DNA of 64,000 nucleotides, taken from the NCBI GenBank assembly GCA_004123355.1, contig SCHM01000001.1, positions 4,332,001 to 4,396,000 of the forward strand, given 5' to 3'. Source of the DNA: Amphirosellinia nigrospora (lineage: Eukaryota > Ascomycota > Sordariomycetes > Xylariales > Xylariaceae). How positions within the stretch are numbered: the stretch's first letter is position 1; every line of letters starts with the position of its first letter. The notes beneath the pieces are model-generated. The model was not told where the DNA came from. It saw only the letters and a program-made list of their open reading frames with translations, and made no database searches. The translations under genes and the position numbers were made by a program. Positions 1 through 11,523 of this stretch are shown in pieces.

Positions 1-3000
1 ACCACTATTAGGTCCTGTTACAATTGCTGTCTTGCCCACGAGGTCGCCAGCAGATATTGTAGTTGTGGAGGGAGGGGCAACTTGTATGGGCGTTACCTTA
101 TCCATTGACCGTGAGAGAATACCAGTCATTGTTTGTGAGAAACAAGAGTGAAAGGCAAACTTGATGCATCAAGTCCAACATCGCTTCCCATGTCTACTTA
201 TGAAAATAGCGCAAGGCTGCTGTCATTATCTAGATCGATATAACCTACGTTGACTAGGTAATGATGAGTCGCTCGGCCACTTGGTTCGCCCTGCTGCGCC
301 TTGTCATGGGTCACGGGTCACGATTTGAGAACCCTTAAGAGAATACGATGTCCTATTCATGCCAAGTGTTGCTCCCTTTGATTGGCTAATTGTTCTGAAT
401 GGCTGAACGGTGCAAAGAATCCTAGCTGGATCTCGCTTATAACCCTGTCTGGTTGGTAGGGCTGCGGGTACAGCTGGCTGCCTATCAAGACGTAACGATT
501 GACTAATTCTTCCATGGAGAACACGCTAGAGTACACTCAGTCTATGCTTATTTATATAGCTGCATCGGCTGGGTATATTTCAGCTCATGACCAGAGGTAT
601 GGGGATAGAGATATACTAAGACAATTCTCTACTCAACCTAACCCGTCAAAACTCATTTAACCGACACCGATAAGTAGAGACGACCGTGCCAGCTTAAGCA
701 ATGGGATTTCGGAGCTGCATTTATCTAACTAATTTGGCGCACATAATGTGTTAATGCTAGTAATGCAATGGATTTGCGAGACCTGTCTGTCATATCATAC
801 CTAAGTATTAACTATGTTACCAGCACACCCTTCACCGGACTAGATACTTATATTGATGCTATGCCATAGGTTATCGAAGCCGTCGAGGGCCACGCTGAGA
901 CTGGATTCCCTAGGCTAGGTATGTGGCATTTAATTGCGGAATATCCCTCGTCATAATGGCAATCAATAGAGGCCGGACACTTCATCAATAGTTCGGGTAC
1001 GTGAGTGAAGGGCCGAGCGAAAGCAATCTCACTAATCTCCGTTAAGGCTCCAATCCGCGTCTATGTGCGCATTTGCGCATCTGATGTTACAATGCTGCCT
1101 GATGCTTGCTGGTTCTGATTGGGGTGCCGTAAGTCCGTTTACCGGCACCATGGGTTGCGACTGTCCGTCCGGGGCTCCCGGATCTAAGGTTCCATCCCCA
1201 CGTCCGGAGGCGGTTATCATCTTCAATGTATATGCAGTATATCTAAGTATTCAGTTTGTTCGAGCAATCATCCCAAGTACGATTCGGTCGCCGTCGCGGT
1301 ATTTCAAGTGCTACCTACATAATGCTGTACAACCCACGATGCGCCCCCGGTCCACCTCCTGACTGCAACGCTGCAAACAGATAGAAAAGCTGTTCAGAGC
1401 ATATCGCGGCACGCCCAAATAAATTATTACATGTCACCGACTTTGGCTTGGGGCTGTAGATGCCCTACGACGGCCCGTGACATACATTCTATCAAGGTGC
1501 TCTTCCGCCGACTTTTAGCTAGTATGATTTGCGGGGGGCGATGTTTTTTCTTTTGTGTTGCTTGGGTTTTCGTCGAGTGCCGCCTTGTCATGTGAGTTCC
1601 GGCCCATTGTCACATCCACCTAGTTTCTTATCTCGATATGATACTATAGATAGTTTCGAGTTCTTTAAGCGAATACAAGCGACATAGACGCCGAAGTACG
1701 ATGCAACTGTGCCCAATATCCAATTGAGGTAGTAACTTCCGTGTTGATACCCGTTGCTGTGCAACACCATAGAAAGTAACGTGGACCCCCACGTTGAAAT
1801 AGTCAACTTCTTTCTGTTAGGTATAGAATCTAGGTAGAGTGCCAATGTTGCAAATGGGAGTTAGGTAGATATCGCAGCAGTTTCATCATCATTACGTTAT
1901 GCAGCCCACCCTTTGAAGTTAACGGCGGCAATACTTATTTTGAGCCTGACAGTTTGCTTGCCTTCCACCGCTCTTAGAGAACGGCAGCTTTCGTGTCACC
2001 CCGTCACCCTCAATTAACTGCCTCCTACCGCCCCAAAGACCTCGTCGCGTATGGCGTTTCAGATACTTTGCAAACGACACCAGCGTCCGCCGTCGGTGAC
2101 ACTACGTTCACCGTCTTGATCTTGGCGCCGGGGAGCCGTCCACGTGGGCTAGTCGCTGTTGATATCCCCGCAGATCGCGCGTTGCCATTACCACTACATC
2201 GCCCGTCTAAACACGCGGAGAAGACGCCGCAAATCGCGTGGCCGGGTGATTCTCCATTCATAGCAGGCGCGGGGTGATACCGACGCACGACCATACTCGG
2301 TACCATGGGTCACGAGTCGCTGCCCGTGTAGAACCCCTTGCTCGCTGTTATGGCTAGTACCCAAAGTAGCCCTAAACAAATGATAATACCCACTTCGGGA
2401 TTGACATATCGTGGCCCTGTTGATGTTTATTTTAACGAGTTGAATAACGGCCAGGTCGCCGGTCCTGGCGCCGTAACCCTGCGGGATTGGTACCTGCAGT
2501 ATAGACAAATAAGGACGGATGCTCATCGGCCACAGGGTATCAACCCAGCTAATAACAACACTGAGTAGGGTAGATGCAGCTCGCCAAGGCTAATATCTAT
2601 GTGATAAAAGCATGTCATGGCCGCATTCGTAGCTTTGGTTGGAACGAGCCGGCGCCGCCCGCTATTAGTCGATTCACGCGGGGCTTCGCGATGGCCAGTC
2701 CCCCTATTCAGGAACGCGAATTACATTCAAGGGAGTTCGGTTATGGGCCACTCTGTGTAATTGAGATCTGTGAATGCCAATAGAAATAGGGGCGTGTTGC
2801 ACGTGGGACATGCCCATTGCGTTTGTAGTGCCGCAGCAATGCAGTCGATATCCTCCAGTTATACTGTCCGAAGCTGTACTGTCCCGGGACAGCCCGAGTA
2901 TAAGTGATGTGGTAACCCAATGATACGGGACCCATACATCTTAGTATAGCTCCGCACGGGATCTATTTGTCCAGGCCCTTTTGTTTTGATGCACAGGGAT

Positions 3001-4141
3001 GACGGTAGGAGCGAGTCGGTTTATCTCTCTTACTTCTTTGAGGCGGATGGTCTAACCCAAAAAAGGAGCGATGAAGCGTTATGGAGAGAGGATGATATCT
3101 TTATGGGTAGCGTTTTACTCAGGTACTATATCGCTACTCGAGAAATCGCATGATTTTGTAGAGAAGACTTGCCTCCTACTGTCATAATGACACTGATTTG
3201 ACATACTCATAGGTCGACTACTTTTTGACCATCTACTGATAATGTTTTTAAGAAAGAGGGTCTGGTTCCTGTCTTCATCCAAATTGAAGAGTTAATGGTG
3301 AATTTCTTGGCTTCCAACTTTACTAAAACTTTCCTAGTAGAGCAAAGGGGGCCGCATATTTCTATGTCCGAAAACAAGTCATTTTCGTGTTTCTCATGTA
3401 ACCTGTGTGCTGGCACAGACTTCGGCTGATTGGAAATCTTCGGATCTTGTCTGAGTTCAAAAAGCCTGCGTTTTTGCTGGAGGCCCCGGAATCATTCTCT
3501 ATTGGGATCACTAGTCAATGTGCTGCTGATGTATATAGCCTGTTAGCTGCGTAACGGCGTACTTGTGATGGTTCCGGCATTGTTATCGAATGAATACATG
3601 TTTCTTATAATGTTCGCCCTGAGAGAAACATGAGATTTCCTTTAATTGGCTTTGATTCGGGTCAACTTCTCAACCTCGCGAGCCCAATGGACAAGCTAAG
3701 ACAGATCCATCTGGAAATATTATTGTCACCACTTGAAGACTTTCTTCTCGGCGTTAGGTCGATTTCTGTGCGACAAACACTATTTCAAGAGATAGGTTGA
3801 CTAAATGAACCCTACCTCTCAAACAATCGATATGACACGACTGAAGTTAACGATTGGATCGTACTACACGCATCTAGCGACGATTGAATGCTCCTGGTTC
3901 GATTTAGCGGAGAAGAGGATATCAGAGTTGTGAGGGGACTGCTTCTGATGTGTTCATTCGGCTGGCGCTACCTTGGTCACCTTGTGTCATAGTATGTAGT
4001 CAAAGGACACCCCAGGTTTTAGGCACGAAGGCGAAGTAGGTTGTATGTTGCGGGATAGTGATACCATTGACGCCAAAGCTTGCCTTGTGGAACTGTCACT
4101 TCAGCATTATGCCACCATACAATTTAAATAAAAAAAGAAAG
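1..4141. other. Gene-free stretch, no recognisable content
   Basis: No reading frame here gives a protein I recognise. Open frames reach only about 110 codons. Around 1993-2568 four short open frames overlap on both strands in somewhat GC-richer sequence, but none has a domain, signal peptide or intron structure I can support. I see no LTR, transposase or reverse transcriptase motif. Treated as intergenic. Confidence 0.5.
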
Positions 4142-4229
4142 ATGGCGTGGCCGCGACGTGCGTGCGAATTAGAGGCACATCCTGCACACAAACTAAGAAT
4201 TTTGATGCGAGGCTATACGCCACTGTAAC

Positions 4230-4471
4230 AAGTTGGACCAGTTATCTTAGGAGGCGCAATTGCAGAGGAACTCGTGGTGTTTGCATTTGTAAATCTACTC
4301 GCCGCCATCGGCGGTACGAATGCTTATGTCGACAAGGTAAACGAGGTACTTAATATGGGGGACGATTGGGCTTCCACAACATGTACCAAAACCCGAACTG
4401 TGATCGCAAGGATAAGCCCTTTTTTTTCTTCTTCTCTCTTTCACAAAAATGCAGTCAGCAATGGTGACTGA
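4230..4471 (+). other. Possible orphan coding exon
   Basis: One frame is open from just after a TAA at 4227 to a TGA at 4469 and reads like real protein: a hydrophobic Ala/Val/Leu-rich segment with the motif EELVVFAFVNLLAAIGG, then polar sequence ending in a Thr/Cys-rich patch (DDWASTTCTK). The same frame continues upstream to an ATG at 4142, broken by the TAA. A CT-rich tract follows at about 4418-4440. I do not recognise the family. It could be a remnant exon, a gene with one bad base, or chance. Confidence 0.25.
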
Positions 4472-5400
4472 TCATGGCCGGGGGTGGAGCGTGGCTGTAG
4501 CATGCATATTGCAGTGTGCGCAGACGTCCAACAGGCCTCGTGACCTCGATAAGCCCAGGCATGTATTTGTGTGCTCGTTGCGCGACTGGTAGATAGACGT
4601 GAAACCCCATGGAAACCCCCACGTGCGCCGCGGTGAAACAGGCCGGAGCCGGCAAGCGAGTCGGGGAAGCGGTGTGGCTCATGGCACGGCGCGTCTCAAC
4701 TTCGCCGTTAGCTCGAGCCCTCCAGGGACGGGGCTACGGCCCAGTGAACCCCTTTTATACAACGGTGTATAGTAGTATGAGCAACACGTTGGAGCAAGGA
4801 CATCCTCACGGCAATTTTACATGATGGGGTCAAGGCTCTCGCTCTCCAGCCCATCTTGGAAGTTCTTTTCGTACGTGCGCCGAAATTCCGACTGTCCGTG
4901 CCATCCTTTCCTGCCGCACCACTCCGTGGCGATGGTATGAATAGGCCTCGACCAATGACGACGGCCACGCTGAAAAGAATTGCACGGCCAAGAACGCCGG
5001 CCAAGCATGATCAAGGAAACCGCAGTACAACAGATAACACATGCAAAGATGCCACCCGTTCTGACCCATGATACCCATGCCACCCCACCGTACCCACCAC
5101 GCTGGCGAAGCATAGGAGATTGACGTAATGTGATGGGCCCATGGCAAGAGCCGCCAAGACCCTGAGCAGACTGAGATCCTGGCACAAGCGAGGGTCAAGG
5201 GGCAGAGATTGCTGGGTACGCCGGGCAGAAAGATGCAGAGACCGCAATGGTTCTCCGTCTTGCCGCTTTGCCGTTCGTAGCGAGGCGACTGCGATTCCGA
5301 CTGTCACCCTCTGTGCGCCATTGTCCAGTCATCGTCCTCATGATAAAACGCCCTCCTCAGTAATCAAGGTGGGATTGTCTTCTGGTTCTCCAAAGCCTTA
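4472..5400. other. GC-richer island with overlapping open frames
   Basis: Three minus-strand frames (about 4708-5004, 4817-5185, 4830-5198) are open together, with Trp/Tyr/Cys-rich hydrophobic sequence near 5000-5100. One frame ends in a plausible acidic tail just before 4817. This could be one short membrane-protein gene broken by an indel, but high GC alone lengthens open frames in every phase. I recognise no family and give no gene call. Confidence 0.25.
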
Positions 5401-7322
5401 TTGCTGATAATGGGGTGCGTCTCGATCAATCAATTCATTGAGTGTACAAGATTGGAGTACAATTACTTTTGCATCTTGCATGAAAAAAATGGTTAATGGT
5501 TGTGGGGCCAATAAGAGGTATGTACTGCCAAAGTACTCGGTTCTCAGACGTGCCGGATGGAGTCTAGCGTCATCGCTGTTTTTGTCCATTAGTTTTGGAT
5601 GTACATCCCAACGTCCAAGGTAGGTAGGTAAGTACTCACAAACTCCGACTTTTTACCTATCCTGTGGAGGAACGTATATCTGTATTTATTTATGGATTTG
5701 TGAGATAAGTGTACACTGGTGTAGGTAGTCTGGAGTAACATTGAATAGAACCTTCAAGGTTGTGTTATAGATATAAAAATGCATGGGCAGGGATGACCCA
5801 CTTGCAAACTTTGAAGATTACCGCTTAGGTGGTTGTTTCCTAGCATTTGGCCTAATAGTGCGTACCTATGTCTTAGGTTAGTTAGTACCCAAGGTTTGGG
5901 TACCTTCAAAGCGTGGCATTTTATTTGGAATCCGAAGCCGTTATCTTCCATTTCATGCAGTATGTGTGTGTATCGGCAAAGTATAATTAAGTAGCTGCAG
6001 CAAAATATACTCGTATGAGGTTACCAGGTAACTACTTAATTCAACTTGTTGACATCGATATGGTAGCTACCGATTAAGCTCTTTGGTGTCATCGGTGTTA
6101 TCTGGTAGAACCGGTCCATAGGCCGTCTCCCATTCTTCCAGAATTACAAACGTATTATTTGATCCTGACCTTACACTCGAGTGTATGCATGGAGGGTGAA
6201 AGGATGCAGTCAATATAGAGGCTCTATTCCGTGTTGGAGATGACGACCTTGCAATTGAGCCTCTAGTGTGTTCATGTTATTGGCCAATTGCTATGCAAGA
6301 GAGATCCGAAAGGCCATCGACTCCCGGAATCCTCCTAAAGCGGCGATGATACCTATCAATGACCTTTGGGGTACGAGTGTATTTGCAAGAACACCGCTGA
6401 CGAAAATGGCCTAGAACTCCACTACGCCCCCAAAGCCCCACCAAACTGCCTCACAGACGGCGCAAAGGCGCCCTGGACAGCGGAGGACCGGGAGCAAGCC
6501 CAGCGTACTTAAGTACCTACCTGTTAGTACTATCAGTGGCAAACTCAAAGCCAGAGGCATCTGGACTTTGTGCTGTAGACCCTGTCATATTTCCACCCAA
6601 GATCCGCAAAGTTGTGCACTACCGCAGCAGTAGGGAGTGTGCTAGGGGTGTGCTAGGCCTGTGTTAGGTACTAGTGTAGCTACAGGTGACGGCTTGCCCA
6701 GGCTGATCGCCAACAGACGTTGAGGTAGATTGATCGATCAACATTAACCTTTCAAGGTTGCGTTTACTTCCTCGTCCTTCAACTACCAAATCGAGTACAT
6801 ATCGAACACATTTCCCCAGTTTTCCTTATTTTTAAACTTTCTTCACCCATCCTCTTCCCCGCTCGACTCGAACAAGTCAGCCTTAACGGCTTCGTGATAC
6901 CACTGCACGGTCCTATGTTCGATTACTCACCGGCGTCATAGAGATTGTCGTGGGTCTCGTCCAGCTATTTACGGCCATACGTATCATATCAGCTACATCC
7001 AACCGGTGTATAGCATTCATTCTTTGTGCTGTACACAGACGTCATCCTCAGCCTCGAACTACTATTAGAATCCTACCAGCCATTCTACCGAGGCTCTGAA
7101 TGCATCCCGATCTTCGTTCTCCGCCAAGTGTGCCCGTAGCCTTAGGAGTCGCAGGCTGAGTCGCAGGCTGTGCCGGGGCACGGAAGTTTGCTCTCATCAG
7201 CGGGAGGAACTTGACTCAGACTTCAACTCTACCTAGGCCAGTGACCTCGCCCAAAGCGCCTGGTCCTGTCTCGGCATCAAGATCTGAATCCCAAAAGGCA
7301 GCCTGAATCCTTCGTAGTCAGG
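5401..7322. other. Intergenic, upstream of the antiporter gene
   Basis: No supported gene. It contains short TAGGTAGGTA-type repeats near 5615-5632 and 6515-6525, and a CT-rich stretch around 6820-6870 of the kind that often precedes fungal transcription starts. The last few hundred bases are probably the promoter and 5' leader of the Na+/H+ antiporter gene. Confidence 0.5.
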
Positions 7323-10300
7323 ATGGCGTGGGATCACTTATCTATCACGAAGCCGCACTTGGTATACATTATCCTCGGCGGCTTCACCTCACTCTTCATG
7401 CTTTGTTCGTCCGTCATCAAGGAACGCCTTTACATTGGTGAAGCAACGGTCGCAACGTTGGTTGGCGTAATCTTTGGGCCTCATGCCGCCAACTTGATCG
7501 ATCCTAACAGTTGGGGAAACACCGACGAAATCACGCTGGAGTTCTCACGAGTTGTTCTGGTCGTACAATGCTTTGCCGTTGGTGTCGAATTGCCAAAGTA
7601 TTACATGGAGAAACACTGGAAATCCGTGGTCTTCTTGCTTTTTCCAGTCATGACATCTGGCTGGCTCATTACCAGTCTCATTATATGGTGGCTATTTCCC
7701 CTCAATTTTTTGGAGAGTCTTGCTGTAGCTGCATGCGTGACAGCTACCGATCCCGTCCTCGCTTCGTCTGTCGTCGGTAAGGGCAAGTTTGCAAAGCGGG
7801 TACCTAAGCATCTGAGAGACCTTCTCTCGGCTGAGTCTGGCTGTAACGATGGCATGGCCTTCCCCTTTATATACCTGGCCCTCTATCTAATCCAAGATAA
7901 CTTGAGTGCCCGAGAGACCACGTTCCATTGGTTCGTTTATACCATTATCTATGAATGTATCTTTGGTGCCTTCTACGGATTCATCATTGGATTTATTGCC
8001 CGGCACGGTATCAAATATGCCGAAAGGCACGACCTCATTGACCGAGAAAGTTTCTTGGTATTTTACTTCGTCCTAGCCCTTTTTTGTGCTGGCTCGGGTA
8101 GCATCTTAGGGGTCGATGATTTACTTGTTGGGTTTGCAGCCGGCGTTGGATTTTCTAATGACGGTTGGTTTCATGAAAAGACGGAGGAGGCCCACGTCTC
8201 CAACGTTATTGACTTGCTGATCAACCTGGCGTATTTCGTCTATCTGGGCACAATCATTCCCTGGGAGATGTACAACAATTTTGACATAGGCCTATCCGCC
8301 TGGAGGCTCTCAGTCATGTCAATCTTCGTCATCCTGTTTCGTCGCATTCCGATTATGCTAGCATTAAAGCCTATCATCCCGGATGTAAAAACTTGGCGCG
8401 AGGCGCTCTTCGCAGGCCATTTTGGCCCTATTGGCGTTGGGGCTATCTTTGTGGCGATACTCGCCCGTGCTGAACTTGAGACGGAACACACGATACCTCT
8501 CGGGATGATTCCACCGGAAGGAACAGAGCATTATCAAGTCATTCTGTTGGTCTGGCCGATCGTAACATTCATGGTCATCTCATCCATACTTATCCACGGC
8601 TCCTCGGTAGCGGTTTTCACACTTGGGAAGCGTATCAATACTCTATCCTTAACCATGTCATACACCACTGCTCCGGAAGATGGACCCGCTTGGATGAGCC
8701 GCTTGCCTCGTATCTCATCACAATCACGATCGCAGGCACGAACCATGTCTGACACTGACTATGATGATCTTAAGTCGCCAGTGTTCCCGCCAGGAACGCT
8801 GCCGCCAACTGGCATTACGGGGCAATTTTTACGGCGCCAACGCGAGGAAGAGAACCCAAGCCGAGCCGGGAGTCGTGCATCATCTCTGGTCAGTCGGCGG
8901 CGCAGAAAGAAGTGGGATGATGGCATCGGTCCAGGTGGGCCGGTCTCCCAGTCTGCTATTTTCCCCCAGAAGCGAAGTGCAAGTGACCAGGCTGAACCGT
9001 TGTCACCTTCTACGGATGAGAAAGTTGATCCGTTTTCCCCTCGCCGAAGTAGCTCCCCTAGCTTACCCGATGGGGCCATGCGGGAAACCATTGATGAAAA
9101 GTCGGGGGGACCACACCTGAAGAGGATAGTAAAGATGCGGAACAACCAAAATTCGAGGTGTATGATGAAGGGGACCATATTATAATCGAAGATGAGGAAG
9201 GGCAGGTCGTAGCTGTCGAACCGACGGAGCACCACGCAAATTTACCTAGTCCGGAAGCTCTGAAAGAAAAGGCCAAGGAAGAGGTACAGAAACCTAGCTG
9301 GACGTACGACTCGTTGAAGAAGGGCCTTGCCAAGTGGCGTGATGAGGAAGCTCAAAAGCGTAAAGATAAACCAAAGAAGAGCGCAAGCACGCGCCGGCAT
9401 TAGCCTATCAATTTGGCAACACGGTAAGCCATATATATCTTGTTAACATCGAGGTTGAGTGCTGATAATCTTTATAGATCATCGTTGAAGACGAACATGG
9501 TGAAGTTGTCAAAAAGTACGATCTTCCTGCTCAGCGTGAAGGTAGAGACTATGTCGCTACGAGTTTGAAGTACATGGGCATAAGTGGACTCGTGAAGCCA
9601 GGGGACAAAGAGTATAGACCTGCAGAATCGTCTCAGGGCGGGTCAACGGCCGCAACGGGACAGAAGCCAAGTCCCGTCAAGCGGCCATCCGCCGTTGGAT
9701 GGACTGGGTTTGGCCGATCAGGAAATGCCGAGCAGAGGAAGAAGGGCGGCGATACCACAGCCGCCAATCAGAGTGAAGATGAGGACCGCGGAATTCGATT
9801 TACCATTGGCGGCGCTGGTAGGCGGATGACCAAGGATGACTTCCTCAAAGAGGTTCAGAAGCTTGAACGATCGAATCGTGAAGTGCCTAACGACTTGACA
9901 AGTCCAAAAGACACAATAGGCACATCCACGGCGGAGCCCCCAACAGCGTCTGGACTGACTGGAAGTCCAGACTTTGCAAATCCACACATCAGTGTCACGC
10001 AAGCTAGCGATAGCACTCATACTACAAGCAAGTCTCCTACTCGGTCTGACACTCCCACTCGTGGGCGAAGTGGACCAAAAGACAATAACGACAAGCCGAG
10101 CGCCGAGCCCCCGAGACTGCTGCGGAGCGCCGACGTCGACTAGCGGCATTTGCAAGTGTGCAAGATGATGACAGCAACGAGACGCCCGCGGAGAGGCGAA
10201 GGAGAGAGGCGGCATTAGGAGTCGCAGGTCCTTCTTCCGAGGAGAGCGACAGCGATGATGATGACACCCCGAGAGTTCCACCTGAAAGACGAGGCATTAG

Positions 10301-10331
10301 GTTTGCTGAGGGTCCAGCGAAAAGGGCCTAA
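7323..10331 (+). CDS. NHA1: Plasma-membrane Na+(K+)/H+ antiporter, NHA1 type
   Basis: Expels Na+ and K+ in exchange for protons at the plasma membrane; monovalent-cation:proton antiporter family. The first 620 codons are unbroken: about a dozen hydrophobic segments to residue ~440, with the family motif ATDP at 141-144 and the ion-binding Asn-Asp pair (SGCND) at 175-176, then a long charged cytoplasmic tail. A 54-bp intron lies at 9424-9477 (gtaagc...ctgat...tag); the exon before it ends in the conserved AYQFGNT and the next starts IIVEDEHGEVV. The tail ends in acidic Ser/Asp repeats and a conserved GIRF block, stop at 10329. Total is about 985 residues, as in yeast Nha1. Three frame breaks fall in the tail: the G run at 9104-9109, somewhere in 9370-9396, and the C run at 10108-10112. 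Each fits one missing base and I read them as sequence errors. Confidence 0.9.
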
Positions 10332-10867
10332 AATGCTTTTTATGTTTTAGGTTGCCACATTGTCGTTACGAAATTACGCTTCCTTCTAATGAAAATGTAT
10401 AGCTTTAGCGATGGTAAATACTCAATTTAGAAGTTTTTGATTGATATATTAGGCTTCTGGTGTATGTATAAACTGATTTCTGTCCGTAAAGAAAGTTCAA
10501 ACAAGGTTAAACAATAAGTATTCCTCTCTGAATTGTCAAACCGGGAACGAAAACGAATGCATACGCAGGCGGGTTGCTGCGTTGATTCCCGTGTCCTAAT
10601 GTTACCATGATGAGGGGGCGGGGCCCCGGGTAGTAACTATGGGCGGGTATATGCATATAACATGTAGGTAACAGGGATGTTCTGTTGGCAGCACATGAAT
10701 TAGCGTCTTGATAAAGCACATGCACAGTTGATGATGAATTTTTTGAGACTTTGTGCCTCCAGCTCGTTGCGACCACTACCAACTCCAACAAAGCTCAGCA
10801 GCCATTCACACAGCACCGGTCGCGCAACAGCATTTCCATCACTAGACCAACAAACCGTGCAGTCACC
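10332..10867. other. Intergenic between antiporter and TOM22
   Basis: The 3' part after the antiporter stop is AT-rich (likely its 3' UTR). The remainder is the TOM22 promoter and leader. No gene seen. Confidence 0.6.
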
Positions 10868-11523
10868 ATGGTTCAGCTTCAAGAAATTGTCGATGAGCAT
10901 TTCCAAGAGGGCCAGGCTGGTCCCGAGGAAGATGATGCCGACTACACAGATACTGGTACGTCACACGATAAACCCCAACCCCAACTCCAACTTCTAGCGT
11001 CTACCCTTCGGTGCTGGGGGACCCGCGTGTTCGTTCTTGCACTTCCACTGGCACAAGTTGCTGACGCCCTTCATTCACAGACTCTGAGATCTCTGAAGAG
11101 TCCGAGTACGACCCCACCGACGAGTCGCTTGCCGAGCGCCTGTATGCCTTGCGCGACATAGTACCTCCACAGGCTCGCGGTTATATAGCCAACACAATCT
11201 CGACAGCCGGGAATACTGTCAAGTCAGTACTTTCGTTTGGCGGCAAGTCGTTATGGGTTATCAGCAGCTCGGCTCTGCTGCTGGGCATCCCGTGGGCGTT
11301 AGCTTGGTCCGAGGAGCAACAGGTGCTTGAGATGGAAAAGGAGATGAAGATGCGCGAGATGGGTGGAGATGTAAGTCTTACCGTCGTATATGGATGCTTT
11401 CCCACGCTGTCACTGACCACCACATTTTTATAGCTTCTTACCGCCGGGACCGGTGCCCAGGAAGGCTCGACAGCACAGCAAATTGGCGCTGCCCTTGGCC
11501 AGGAGGCCAAGCCGGCTTTGTAA
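10868..11523 (+). CDS. TOM22: Mitochondrial import receptor subunit Tom22
   Basis: Central receptor of the TOM complex in the mitochondrial outer membrane. Three exons, 10868-10955, 11081-11370 and 11434-11523, give an unbroken protein of 155 residues. Introns (125 and 63 bp) have gtacgt/gtaagt donors, ctgac branch sites and cag/tag acceptors. The N-terminal cytosolic half is strongly acidic (EEDDADYTDT, then SEISEESEYDPTDESLAERL), as expected for the presequence-binding domain. A single hydrophobic anchor follows (SLWVISSSALLLGIPWALAW, roughly residues 95-115), then a short charged intermembrane tail. Length, acidity and the one anchor all match fungal Tom22. The ATG sits in a good context (caccatgg). 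This is one of the few genes in the window without a frame break. Confidence 0.93.

Noticed and set aside
8759-9235. 158-codon open frame antisense to the antiporter tail
   Set aside because: Shadow of the charged C-terminal tail on the other strand; no domain and no promoter evidence.
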